DNA of 64,000 nt from Agrypnia vestita (lineage: Eukaryota > Arthropoda > Insecta > Trichoptera > Phryganeidae). This document shows positions 21,391 through 31,536 of the stretch, in pieces. Location of the stretch: contig JADDOH010010016.1 in NCBI GenBank assembly GCA_016648135.1, forward strand, positions 1 through 64,000. The letters are read 5' to 3'. The notes beneath the pieces were generated by a model that was given only the letters and a program-made list of their open reading frames with translations, did not search any database and was not told the origin of the DNA. The position numbers and the translations under genes were made by a program. The first letter of the stretch is position 1, and every line of letters begins with the position of its first letter.

Positions 21391-23338
21391 AAGGTAGCAT
21401 AATTATATTTATAATGTAAATATAATTAATTATCTACGATGCAGAATAAGATTTTTTAAATAATATGTGGTCCTTTTTACTTTGTAGAACTCCATTTCAA
21501 CAAAAAAAAAATTTACTGGTTTTATTTTAGAGTATCTATATATACATGTTTTGGAAACCTCTGGAACTTTTGTGAGACACGAAACATGTTATGAAACACG
21601 AGAAGAAGTGAAGTGAAGGAATACAACCCTTCACTTTGGTCCCTTTCTCTCAACACCTGGACCCGCAACCCACACACCAGACACTCAATCCCGCACATTT
21701 CAGTTTACACTCACATGAAAAATGAGCCTCCGAAACATGTGATAATTATACTTAAAAATAAAACCATTGAAAATAAAAAATAAAAAATATTATTTTGTGT
21801 TATTCACAATAAATTGTTAACGAAGTACTGAATTAACTGCATATTTGTTGCTTTAATCAACAATCATAATTTAGAATGCGTGTCTGTCCGTAACTCGCCT
21901 AAATTAGGCTGGAATCACAACAAGAACATTTTTGTCCTAGTATGATAGTTGCGGCTCGGATTATACAAAAGGGTCGTTAAAAATTATTATTATTTAACAA
22001 TAAATATATATTTCAAAATAACGAAAAGAAGTCCATCCATTTATCAAATTCAGTTAAAATTCATTCAGTCTTCCAGTAATAACACGTCGCCTGTATTCCT
22101 GTTTCGGGGATGCTGCGCGATGAGCTGTACCAAAAAAGATTACCCCAATTTGGGAAAGATTGATACACAAGCCGTGGGAAGCAAAAGCTAAAACCCACGC
22201 TCACAGCGTAGCCTAGGTGCGGGAAAATCGGAAAAACTTCAAAACGTCAGACAGCCATTAAATAACATTCATATAACATGGGCGTACGTAAAATATGAAT
22301 GTACAATAAATACAAAAGGATTGGCAAGTTATTGCACACATCTTTCTCGTCCTCGAACAAAACTTGCAGTCAGAAATATTTACCGCCCTGGAAAAGTAAC
22401 GCGATTCCGTGTGACGGTGTTTTTGATAATCTGAGTTAACTCTAACATTTTTGAGAAAAAAATTACATCAAAAACGCATAATTTCTGTAATTTTATTGTG
22501 ATTATCAAATGTTGAATTCTTTCCATATGGCCAAGAAACATGATGATCTGTATTGACCTTACAAAGAAAATACAGTAGCTAAGTAAATTAGTATAAAAAG
22601 GCAACTCTCAAAATAATATTACGAGAAATTGTTTAAATGTAAGAATCGCGAAAAGGTTTACGTAATTTTTATTATAACATAACGGTGCAACAATGATATT
22701 ACATCGAAGCTGAAAAATTATATAGAATGTATTGAACCATATTACTTAAAATAAATCGGAGTTGACAGCCAAAAGGGCGCTAGTGCACTTTACAGGAGAG
22801 TAAATGAAATGATTGAGCGAATTTTGAAACAAATATGGAAATGGTTTAGTGATAAAATCAGATTTTGTTTTGCTCTGAAAAATTCCAAAGTATGAAAAAT
22901 GTCAATAAATGTTTAAAATCAATAAGATTTTAAAGTTATTGTTGTAAAAAAATTTAGTATAGCTGAAAATGAAAAATTAAAATATGCCGAAATATGCAGT
23001 TGCAGTGAATGTCCAGCCTTGAGGCTTTTTCGTAAAGAAATATTTCGCATTTAACTCAAGAATCTGACTTATTTTTTTAATACAACTTTGAGACTATAGT
23101 TTTGTTATTGTTGCAAACCATTACAATCTGAATATTAGGGCTATAAGGTCGTGGTTTTCCCGTTAATTTTTTAAAATTATGTAGTTTTGTGTTAGCCGCA
23201 TATTTTTAATATTAAAAAGTCGTACAGAAAATCGGACAGCGGACAAGTTAAGTGCAAAGCGATCACCACACGATTGGTTACTTATTTGCGATTGGTATTT
23301 TTTTTAAATTTGAAGTTTTCAGAATTTTTTGAAATCGG
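21391..23338. other. No gene seen
   Basis: Short frames at 21949-22191 (80 codons) and 22380-22604 (minus, 74 codons) have no domain signature. TTGTAGAACTCCA at 21484 also occurs near 4023 and, reversed, near 45407, hinting at another old repeat. Confidence 0.5.
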
Positions 23339-23660
23339 GTGATTTTTGAAGTGTGCCTTCGTTCACGAGCGGTGTTTTGGAAAGCAGAAGTCGCAGCATC
23401 CGAGCGCTGGAGGGCTCAGCGGCTCAGCGCAGGGGCGGCTGTACACGACAATAACATTTGCCCGCCCCTCACGCATTTACAGCTATATAATTTTTTCCAC
23501 ATTTCCCTGATTTATTCAGAGATATTCCTCAACGTCTGTCACGCTGACGGAGGAGCCCCGCTCGGGGTGAAAAAAGAAAGAGGTGGTTTGAAAGGATTTC
23601 TCCATACTTAAATTCAAACCGTTTCTCGACTACTCAAAGGGTTGGCGTTCGCGCGACCGC
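23339..23660. promoter_or_regulatory. CpG/GC-rich patch of unknown role
   Basis: A local jump in GC with many CpG (GAGCGCTGGAGGGCTCAGC at 23401) inside AT-rich DNA. The 90-codon plus frame here has no known motif. It could be an unannotated promoter or 5' exon, or a GC-rich repeat. No TATA box or splice pattern that I can defend. Confidence 0.25.
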
Positions 23661-24121
23661 TTATTCCCGAATATATTTTCAGCCGAAATTGGATGAGAAA
23701 CGAAAGAAAGGGAAATGAATAAAGTAATATCTCATTTTTGCGACCCGTTGATTTCGAGATTCGAACCTTTTCCGAAAAAAGAAATTCGGGGTTGATGAGG
23801 GGCGCTGCGCATCTCCCGTCGCAACCTTCATCTCAATGCTGGAAGATCGACAAATTATTTCAATCATTTCTCTCTACTTTCGCACGAACGCTTGGATTGA
23901 ACTGTATGGTGATTTTTGCTTTACTAGCATCGATTACCAACGTGCATTTTGTCGGTACATAACTATATAATTATAATTATCTAGTAAATTCGTAAATTTG
24001 CGGATGTTAATATTTTGTACCGATATTAAATAGAGGTGTTTTCTATTGCACCACCGTATTCGTTTTTAAAAATTTAAATTATTTCATGCATTTGCCATTA
24101 TGGACATCATATATCAAACGC
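23661..24121. other. No gene seen
   Basis: Overlapping open frames on both strands at 23679-23962 have no domain. AT-rich afterwards. Confidence 0.5.
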
Positions 24122-24367
24122 GGGGTATAAAAGCATAATCAGCAATGTCCAAAAAAAAATTGAATGCCGTCATCGAGGATTATTATTTTATAATATGCTG
24201 AATTCGAGATTTTATAGGAAACGCAGCCTATAAATTTATAGAAAACATGATTTGAGATACATTAAATCTATAATTCAGTAGATACATTTTAAATGAGTAA
24301 TCCTTGGTGACTGCATTCAAAACATTTAAAAATTTTTTTGGGTATTGATGCTTTTGCTTTATACCCC
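24122..24367. mobile_element. MITE family M, copy 3
   Basis: 246 bp beginning GGGGTATAAAAGCATAATC and ending GCTTTATACCCC, with interior landmarks GAATTCGAGATTTTATAGG and GAGTAATCCTTGGTGAC shared with copies 1 and 2. No obvious target duplication. Confidence 0.85.
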
Positions 24368-24599
24368 ACAAATATAATTCCTCAGATATATAATAGACGT
24401 TAAATTTTGATTTGAAAACGAAATTGATTAAACATATATCACAATAAATAAGTAATTTTCTAACCTTCAACTTTAATATATGTTGTTGTATAAATATTGA
24501 CATTGTCTAACAGACTTTATAAGTTTAAAAAACTATGTATTTTTTAATCATAATTAATATAAATTAACTTTGTTTAAACCACTTATTTATTGAAAAAAA

Positions 24600-24636
24600 T
24601 CAACATGTTTTAAAGCCAATGGCTTCTTCATCAGGA
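24600..24636 (-). ncRNA. Hammerhead-like motif, left arm (G12 mutated)
   Basis: The minus strand has CTGATGA (24634-24628) and stem II AAGCC/GGCTT, but AAAA where GAAA is required, i.e. G12 has become A. Stem III ACATGT is intact. Loss of G12 should abolish catalysis in this arm. Confidence 0.65.
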
Positions 24637-24925
24637 AAACAAAAATAATATTTAAAAATCGAAGTACAGATCAAATTATTAAAAAGTTATATATGGAAAA
24701 TAATAATATAAAGTACCTAATTAATATTAAAATAAATTTAAAAGATAACTATTTGCAAAAAGGACCTGATTATATAATTATATTATAAATAATCAGGTCC
24801 TTTTTGCAAATAGTTATCTTTTAAATTTATTTTCATATTAATTAGGTACTTTATATTATTATTTTCCATATATAACTTTTTAATATTTTGATCTATACTT
24901 CGTTTTTTAAATATTATTTTTGTTT

Positions 24926-24962
24926 TCCTGATGAAGAAGCCATTGGCTTTGAAACATGTTGA
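24926..24962 (+). ncRNA. Hammerhead-like motif, right arm (core intact)
   Basis: CTGATGA at 24928-24934, stem II AAGCC/GGCTT (24937-24941 with 24945-24949, loop ATT), GAA at 24951-24953, palindromic stem III ACATGT at 24954-24959, H17 = T24960. Stem I starts with C24927-G24961 and T24926-A24962, then becomes an internal loop, with a possible distal helix (TTTTTG with CAATAAA). All canonical core residues are present. The weak stem I makes activity uncertain. Confidence 0.65.
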
Positions 24963-25012
24963 TTTTTTTCAATAAATAAGTGGTTTAAACAAAGTTAATT
25001 TATATTAATTAT

Positions 25013-25784
25013 AATTATGTTACCGCAAAATAAATTTGCTACATTTGCAGAAGAAGTTATTTTTTAATCATTTATCCCGTCAAAAATGTAAAAATGTAAA
25101 TATAAACACGGGCAAACTTATCATAATTTTTTTTATTATTTTTCATGTATGAATTAACACTTTGAAAATTGTTGATTTTACACCACTTACTGAATGTTAA
25201 ATGGTGTAAATATACATACTCTAATATGAAAATTTTTCAATTAAATTAGGTAAGATAAAAAATAATTATAATAAAAAAATGGTGACAAACAAATCTTGTA
25301 ATATTAACGTCTTGGATATAAAATGCATTTCTAAATGCCAAAGAACTAAGGTGACATTGTCTAGATAGTGAACGTAGGTGAGATATAGGACTTCAGATCG
25401 GTCAAAAATTTGACGAGCAATGTAAAAAACTGCATAGTTTCAATGCATTCACAATCCACGAATGCCATATTCCTTTCTGCAACTTATGCACGAGAATATT
25501 CCCCGCATACCAAGCGAGGAATGGTGGAACACACGTAGGCAAAAACAGCCTGGTTTATGCGCTATTTGCCGTACGGACCCTCCTTGGGGGCTGGACCACC
25601 GTTTGCCACCCTCGCGTATTAAAAATGTAGGAGTTCATAGTTATTGGTGATGACTATGACGAGGGAGTTTGAAATGTGGTGAGTATGAAGACTCCGGGTG
25701 AACGAATGTGTATCTAATGAAATATTATAAATCAATCTAGTGCTTTTGTATAAATTCCTGTGCATTTAATATATACCTTAACAT
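25013..25784. other. No gene recognised
   Basis: 25460-25650 is less AT-rich and has a 62-codon plus frame with several Cys, Trp and Pro, but no motif I recognise. The rest is AT-rich. Confidence 0.4.
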
Positions 25785-25825
25785 ACGAGACGCGTTTCGC
25801 CTTATGAGGGCATTATCAATCTAAA
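25783..25825 (-). ncRNA. Hammerhead-like motif with U3/A8 core (P2, left arm)
   Basis: The minus strand reads TTGATAA (25819-25813) where CTGATGA is expected, then stem II GCC/GGC around loop CTCATAA, then GAA (25798-25796), palindromic ACGCGT, and H17 = C. The changes C3 to U and G8 to A are mutually compensating for the C3-G8 pair. Stem I is short (A-U and G-C, then mismatches). Confidence 0.55.
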
Positions 25826-25960
25826 TATTTTACATTCAACATGTATATATATGAAAATAATTTATTTAAGTATTATTCTTTCATATAAATACAAGTTGTT
25901 GAAAGTAAAATATTTAGATAGATAATGCCCTCATAAGGAGAAATGTGTCTCTGAAAATTA
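25785..25960. mobile_element. Head-to-head inverted pair of P2 units
   Basis: Left arm 25785-25856 (GAGACGCGTTTCGCC to CATATATATGAAA) and right arm 25879-25953 (TTTCATATAAATAC to GTGTCTC) are reverse complements with a few differences and a spacer of about 22 bp. The same geometry as the P1 and P3 pairs: minus unit on the left, plus unit on the right. A single plus unit is at 4300-4400. Confidence 0.8.
25914..25955 (+). ncRNA. Decayed hammerhead-like motif (P2, right arm)
   Basis: Core TAGATAA (25919-25925), loop CTCATAA, GAA at 25940-25942, ATGTGT as stem III, C25949, then stem I TCTGAA pairing with TTTAGA (6 bp including one G-U). The stem I pairing is better than in the left arm, but position 4 of the core is mutated. 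Confidence 0.5.
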
Positions 25961-26392
25961 AAATGGTAGAACATAAAGACAGTGCAAGGATGAAGAAGAC
26001 CTCTCAAACAATAAATTGGTTCTTCTGCATTCAATTTTGAAGAGAAAATATTGTTTACACTTTGGGTCGAATGTCGAAAAAAATTTGCCGTATTCATGGC
26101 TCATCTTTTGTAAAACGTGTCATATCAATATTCTCACTATTTTTGAACAAATGTAAACGCTTTTGCTATGAAAATATGACTAACTTTGTTCTCCTAGAAC
26201 GTAACGAAAAGCGACGCGAATATGAACACTGGATGAAAAAGCGTCATTTGGGACATTTTAAAATATGTATTTTTGTATTTGAGTGTTAATTTCAGAGTAG
26301 TATTAAAGTATTATATATATTTGTATAATATTGAAAACAACGAATTTATTGAATATTTCGTCTGATGATGACTTTTTTTATTGTTTACTTTA
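25961..26392. other. Fragment of the 60.8-kb TIR element at 26028-26078; remainder unassigned
   Basis: ATTCAATTTTGAAGAGAAAA with TTTACACTTTGGGTC matches the end of the element at 60824-61580. The following 75-codon frame (26062-26289) is rich in Lys and Arg and has no recognised domain. Confidence 0.45.
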
Positions 26393-26500
26393 CAATTGTT
26401 TTAATATAAGTTACTAATAACTGCCACACTAGGTAAAACCTATTGTGTGGCAGTTATTCTCATTTGATATTTATGTAATAGATAGTAACAAATAACAATC
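26393..26500 (-). mobile_element. LINE L6-type 3' UTR fragment with conserved hairpin
   Basis: On the minus strand, GAGAATAACTGCCACAC, GGTTTTACCTAGTGTGGC and AGTTATTAGTAACTT match 63868-63922 at the end of the LINE fragment at 63470-63960. The stem AACTGCCACA/TGTGGCAGTT is kept in both. No coding part here. Confidence 0.7.
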
Positions 26501-26672
26501 GTAAAGAAGTATAAACGCAAAAAAGAAAGCAGAAAGAATTTAATAATATATACACACAATCTTAAAAAGTAATAAAAACAGTTGTTGATATACAGAGCCT
26601 TGGGCCAATTAATTAAAAGAAAAGAAAAAGTAATGTACAAGGGTCGATAAAAAAAGTGTCAAATAGTAAGCT

Positions 26673-26749
26673 TATGTGTGTAAGTGTGTGTGTGTGTATT
26701 TGTGTGTTTCATGTGTCCGTGTGTATGTGTGCGTGTTCACATGTGTGAG
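26673..26749 (+). repeat. Imperfect (GT)n microsatellite
   Basis: GTGTGT runs interrupted by TTTC, TCC and ATG. Simple-sequence repeat. Confidence 0.85.
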
Positions 26750-27795
26750 AGGAAATACGTCAACTCGTGAGCTTATTAGTAACGGATTTTGTGAACTGCT
26801 CAAAACTTAAATGTTAAATATAAAGTTCTGCAAAGGCCGTGTCATAGATATCTAGAACAAGGTTTATAATACAGTTTTTGCCGTAGTTAGTTCTCCAATG
26901 ATTTTAGTAGAAAAAGCGTGGTGCTCTTGTTCGTCTCTGCGGGACATTAAAATGTATCGAGTTTAAAATTTCAGGTGAATCTATGTGATTATTAAGTATT
27001 TTGTAAAGATATTTCTTAGCGCTTATCGTTCGCCTGTCTACAAGAGTAGTTATCGAAGTGGACGTGATTTTTGAAATTCAGAATTTTTGTGAAAGTCTGA
27101 TTTCGTAACGAGGAGACCAAATTGTTCAAATTGAATTGAAATTGAGCAAATATTGAAAACTGTTTCATTCCAGTTATTGTAACGGTTTTCTGAGTTAAAA
27201 TAGCTGGAGTCACTCCTCCCCATGCCATGCTCTATGATGGAAAACAGTCATTTCATCTAACAACACGTCCAAAGTTAGTCAGTTATTGATTATTAAAATG
27301 AATGTATCAAAATGGTTCAGATGACAGCCTGTATTTGGTGCCGCGGCCACTTGAAGGCTATATGTATGCAGCCGCTCGCCCGAAACCTCCAAAAGGGTCT
27401 CTCTTGATCAAAATGGCTGCAATTTGGCAAGAAAACAATATGAGACTGTTCCCGCCTGCCAGTTATGATGATATTACAGGCTGTTCTCGCCGCAGACATT
27501 GCACACCCATTTCTTAACCGTATTCTTTGGTTCTATCTTCTTCGCCTTACTCCGTTTGCTTGTGATTTCACGTCGTGTATTCTGTTAAATTTAAAATTTG
27601 TTTATTAAATTAAAACGACTCGGACTCTTCTATTTAACAATTTCATATTCCGCACTAAAAAAACACAAACATTCCCTAACAGTTCATCCCTGCCATCAAA
27701 ATTCCCATTAAAAATTGGAAATGAACCTCCCTAAATCATCCCCCACTCTTCTAAATAAAGAGGTTAAAAATATTGTAATTTTTTAAATAGAAATG
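26750..27795. other. No gene recognised
   Basis: 27302-27517 is less AT-rich and open on both strands (71 codons plus, 60 minus), but neither translation shows a known motif. Confidence 0.4.
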
Positions 27796-27900
27796 CGGCT
27801 GTGCTACGAAAAACATGACATGGTTTGGAATCAAGCTCGAACCTATGACCACTGGATTTGTAGGCAAATGTCTTAACCACGAGACCAACAAGCACCTCAA
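27796..27900 (-). mobile_element. tRNA-like SINE head (family S2)
   Basis: The minus strand has GTTGGTCTCGTGGTTAAGAC (A-box region) and GGTTCGAGCTTG (B box, 27843-27832), spaced about 25 bp apart as in a tRNA gene. The acceptor and anticodon stems do not fold cleanly, and the B box deviates from GGTTCGANTCC, so it is a SINE head or tRNA pseudogene rather than a working tRNA. Confidence 0.6.
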
Positions 27901-29688
27901 ATTAATAATAGTATTCTAATTTGAAAACATTTCTAATTTCAATTCGTTATCTTAGAATTGCCCTGTAAATGTGAACACGTAGGAGATCTTCGACTTATTT
28001 TCGACATTTAATATATCTGTATTGCAGAGATGAAATTAAGTTTATAATTCTGGTAGAGAACCCCTAGTGTTTCAAAAAATATTTAAGTATAACCGCTAGG
28101 TAGCCAGGATTATCAGTCCATTTTATTAACAGAATGCCTTAATCAATATCTGCAATAATTATATTTTTTTAAAATATATATTTTATTTGTCAAATTTCAA
28201 AACATAGTTTAAAATTGAACATTTAGATAAATCAGATAGATGCACGAATATTACATTAAAAAAAGAAGTCATTACCGTTTCTACTGTCGGTAAAGAGCTT
28301 TTTTTCGATTGTTTGATTTTATATAGATAAGCCTTAAAATAAGTAATATTTAGTTAATTTTTATTTCATTAATCTATATGATTTCCAAAAGATTTAGAGG
28401 GCATCTGGAAATTATTTTAATAATGCTAAAGATAAAAATAAAACACAGTTTATGTGAATATTACAACATTTTCTAACTTATACTGAAACAATACAAATTT
28501 TACTTCTGGGCCCGCTGAAATAACATATTCTATGACAAAACAAAACAAAAAATAATTTGAGAAAAAAATATTTTATTTGCGAAACACGTGTAGGTACTTT
28601 TAAATTAAATTATTGGCAAAGTTGCTAAAAAAACAATTTAAAATTATTTCTCCACACAGACAGATAAAATACAATATTCCAAAATACGGAGAAATTCAAT
28701 GAGAATGATAAAACAGAAAAACGAATTAAAAGTTTAAGAGAAGTTTGGTAATACACGGGATAAGAATAAGGGCCTCGCCATCCCGCCCTGTTGCCTTTAA
28801 CTTTAGCGCGATAAGAAAAAAAGCTGAAACTAAACGACTTTTATGTTAATTAAGCGAAGATTCCGTGAAAAAAATCCAATTAAAATCACGCTCGGATCCT
28901 CATCCAAATTCAAATCAGTAATGAAATAAAGACAAGATTTTTTACGGCGGAAAACAAGGAGTTCAAAGTTTGACCGGAGGAGGGGTTCCGGAGTCAAACG
29001 CGGGGGGAGAGGGACAGAGAAAGGCTGTATATTTAAATAAGGGCTGTGCAAAACGCGGTCCGCCTGAGGGTTTTGATTTTCTGCTTTTTTGTCATTCAAA
29101 TATACCCACTCTTCTATGATACAACGTGAGATCTGATATATACAACTTGAAAATCAAATGCAGAAATATATATTTATGTCACATCTTGCATTCATCGGAT
29201 AGAAGGATTCTGGTGGCATTGATACTTCTATACATTATCTTGTGATTACCTACACGTCCTTTGCCATTTCATGCATACGTTTGCCTCAGTGTTATAGTCG
29301 TACACACTTTTTCAAAATTATTAATTATCAAATCAAGTCCTGCTCTTCTTGCCGATGTATATGTCCCCACGGGTCCCTACAACCTTAACCTTTTTATTTA
29401 TTTTTTGTTATTTATTTATTTGTTTGAAAATATTAACAGATATAAGAAAATGATGTGTATAAATGTATGAGAGTGTAAATAGAGAGTAATGAACTTATTA
29501 ACTTATATTCTAACATATTTCCATAAAAATAATTTTAAAGTAATACACAATAATAATATAAGTAAATTAAAAAAAGAGACATTAGTAGTAACAGTAGTGA
29601 ATGAAACATGATAAGTTAAATAACAATATTAAATATAACATATTAAAGTAAGTCTAACTTTATTTATATCTTGCATCGCAGCGTTGAA
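27901..29688. other. No gene seen
   Basis: The 89-codon minus frame 28830-29099 has no domain. GCGAAACACGTGTAGG at about 28577 resembles the GAA plus palindromic stem III of a hammerhead, but there is no CUGANGA upstream. Confidence 0.5.
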
Positions 29689-29771
29689 TCTATATTTATT
29701 ATTTAATCTATATTTATATCTATATTTATTATATGAATTTATATTTATATCTATATTTATTATATGAATTC
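29689..29771 (+). repeat. Short tandem duplication
   Basis: The unit ATTTATATCTATATTTATT followed by ATATGAATT is repeated about twice, with a partial third copy on the left. Confidence 0.75.
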
Positions 29772-30037
29772 AGTGTTGCGACGCAGAATCATGTTCACTT
29801 GTGATCTTAGGCGGTATAGAGACACATGATAGATGTCAATATCGGTGAACAATCTTTGTAAACTCGGTACATTCCCACTATGGGTGAGTGTAATCCGGAA
29901 TTGGTATGAGCAACAGGAATGTGGAAGAGTAGCTCTTGCTGGGACGTGGATTCTTATAAGTGATAATAGGGGTGCACAATGAAATTGGTTTCGACAGAAA
30001 TAAAAAAATCCGTTGCACTTTAACTAATTAAATTAAA

Positions 30038-30078
30038 ATTATAACGTTTTCGGTGCGTATCGCACCATCTTCAGTAAA
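30038..30078 (-). ncRNA. Hammerhead-like motif, left arm (core intact)
   Basis: Minus strand: CTGAAGA (30074-30068), unpaired T, stem II GGTGCG/CGCACC (6 bp) with loop ATA, GAA (30051-30049), palindromic AACGTT (30048-30043), H17 = A, and stem I beginning A-T, T-A, T-A. All core positions are consistent with CUGANGA...GAA. Confidence 0.7.
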
Positions 30079-30105
30079 AAACCACCATCTTCAGTAATAA
30101 ACAGT

Positions 30106-30149
30106 TTATTACTGAAGATGGTGCGATACGCACCAAAAACGTTATAATT
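30106..30149 (+). ncRNA. Hammerhead-like motif, right arm (G12 mutated)
   Basis: CTGAAGA at 30112-30118 and stem II GGTGCG/CGCACC (30120-30125 with 30129-30134), but AAA at 30135-30137 where GAA is required. Stem III AACGTT (30138-30143), H17 = A30144, and 4-bp stem I (ATTA-type with TAAT). Only G12 is lost. Confidence 0.65.
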
Positions 30150-30180
30150 TTAATTTAATCAATTGAAATGATAAAGTGCA

Positions 30181-30821
30181 AAGAAAACGACGTTGTTTTT
30201 TCATAGTTTTTCTAAAAAGTTAATTAAAATAGCCTTCCATAAAGTTAATCATAATTTCTTTTAAATATTACATATTTTCTACTACGAAAAAATGACACAT
30301 TTACTCGTAAATTAATCATCATTAATAAGATGACATTTTTCCTAAAAGCTTGACTAAATTTAAGGAAAAGGTGCCTATTTTGGAGTTATTTTTCATAGAT
30401 ACCTTTTTCATAGATAGAGTAAGATAGACAGCTATAGTAAATCGATTTTATTTCCCAATTGATTCTTGATTGACGCTGCTTATTTTTAAGATAAATATAT
30501 TGTATTCATTACCTGCCAAAAATCAAAGTATCCTAAATTTCATTTTTGCTATCGTATCATATAAATAAATACTTATTTTTCTACAATCTTTATACCATAT
30601 AAATAAATACACATAATACCAACCATTTGAACAAATAACAGAATATTATATATGACCTTTATAAGCACCATGACTTCTCTTACTTACGAAATGTTGGAGT
30701 TGCTAGCTAAACCTAACTAACAGAACTTTCAAAATAATCTAATATAATGTACTATACAGAATTATATAAAAAAATAATATGGCCCTCGGATTACTGATGT
30801 TTGGACAGCCCTGAGTTAAAC
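30181..30821. other. No gene seen
   Basis: AT-rich, without repeats or frames worth reporting. Confidence 0.55.
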
Positions 30822-31130
30822 GAAAGGATTGAAAAACTTATAATCGAGCCTTTTTATTTAGCAACCCGTTGGGGAGGATTAACAAACAATACTATTACCA
30901 GCAGAGACAACCGGATATCGCCGGATGTAGCGGCCCGGACCTGCGGGCGACAGCCGTGGGCGGAGAGTATCGTTAAGTAGACGGACACAAAAAGGCTTTA
31001 CATTTAAATGTAAGGATTGGGAAACTTATAACTTAGCCTTTTTATTGTATTAGTGTAAAACATTAAGCCGGATTAACAAATAATATTATTACAGGCAGAT
31101 ACACGACCGGATTTCCCCATTGGTAACGGT
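30822..31130 (+). repeat. Diverged tandem duplication, period about 190 bp
   Basis: AAGGATTGAAAAACTTATAA at 30825 recurs as AAGGATTGGGAAACTTATAA at 31012. Both copies continue with GCCTTTTTATT, GGATTAACAAA, TATTATTAC and GACCGGAT-like blocks. The first copy has a GC-rich insertion (30900-30985). Confidence 0.7.
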
Positions 31131-31424
31131 CAGGCCCAGCGGTTTGGTCATGCGAGATTGGACGACAACGATAATAATAACATTAGATGATTTATACACC
31201 ACAATTTTTGTAAAAATTTCATTTGCAGGAGTTTTATAATAACGTTTGTTGTGTTTTGAAATTTGAATATCCTTTTTTATTTATTTTTTGTGCTTTTCAT
31301 ATTTGATGATTTTGTGTAATTAACGATGATTACATGGGTATAAAATTGTTCAATAATCTCCCTTTAAAAATTAATATAACAGAGATTAAAAAACCAAATT
31401 TAAATTTTTGGTCATGTAAAAGGT

Positions 31425-31525
31425 ACGAGCGAGGAAAGGATGGTTAAGAATTATATGAGACAAGTGTTGAAGGTAACAGGAATAAAGGGCATCCGGGAAA
31501 TACCTGGCACAATCAGATAGTAAAT
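31425..31525 (+). pseudogene. LINE L1 fragment
   Basis: GAAAGGATGGTTAAGAAT and then, after a frameshift, a frame reading ETSVEGNRNKGHPGNTWHNQI correspond to the L1 block around GRPRKTWHDQI. It is followed within 12 bp by the unrelated RT relic below. Confidence 0.7.
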
Positions 31526-31536
31526 AACGAAAAAAA

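Larger units (their letters stand above)
24550..25012. mobile_element. Foldback of two head-to-head P1 units
   Basis: Arms 24550-24773 and 24789-25012 (224 bp each, 15-bp spacer) are reverse complements with only a few differences. Each arm carries, from outside inwards, the ACTTTGTTTAAACCACTT-type end, a hammerhead-like motif, and the inner GCAAAAAGGACCTGATTA. The left arm is the minus-oriented unit and the right arm the plus unit, so the 5' ends face each other. Family members are at 2212-2360 (pair) and 9155-9365 (single). Resembles inverted terminal-repeat units of Penelope-like elements; no protein encoded. Confidence 0.85.
30023..30180. mobile_element. Head-to-head inverted pair of P3 hammerhead-type units
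   Basis: The left arm (minus unit, ATTAAATTAAAATTATAACG to CATCTTCAGTA) and right arm (plus unit, TACTGAAGATGG to TTTTAATTTAAT) are reverse complements. At the centre a second partial copy of the core (CACCATCTTCAGTAATAAAC) meets its complement with no spacer, so the core sequence occurs three times. The flanks AAGTGCAAAG (right) and GTTGCACTTTAA (left) continue the symmetry. Same family as 17325-17450. Confidence 0.85.

Noticed and set aside
24550..25012. Autonomous Penelope-like element
   Set aside because: Only terminal-type repeats with hammerhead motifs are present; no reverse transcriptase or GIY-YIG sequence in or near it.
26360..26385. CTGATGATGAC as hammerhead core
   Set aside because: Followed by poly-T without GAA or a paired stem.
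27831..27893. Functional tRNA gene
   Set aside because: A and B boxes are recognisable, but stems do not pair properly and the context is SINE-like.
28560..28592. GCGAAACACGTGTAGG as hammerhead 3' half
   Set aside because: The palindrome ACACGTGT follows GAA, but upstream there is no CUGANGA; at best a fully decayed copy.
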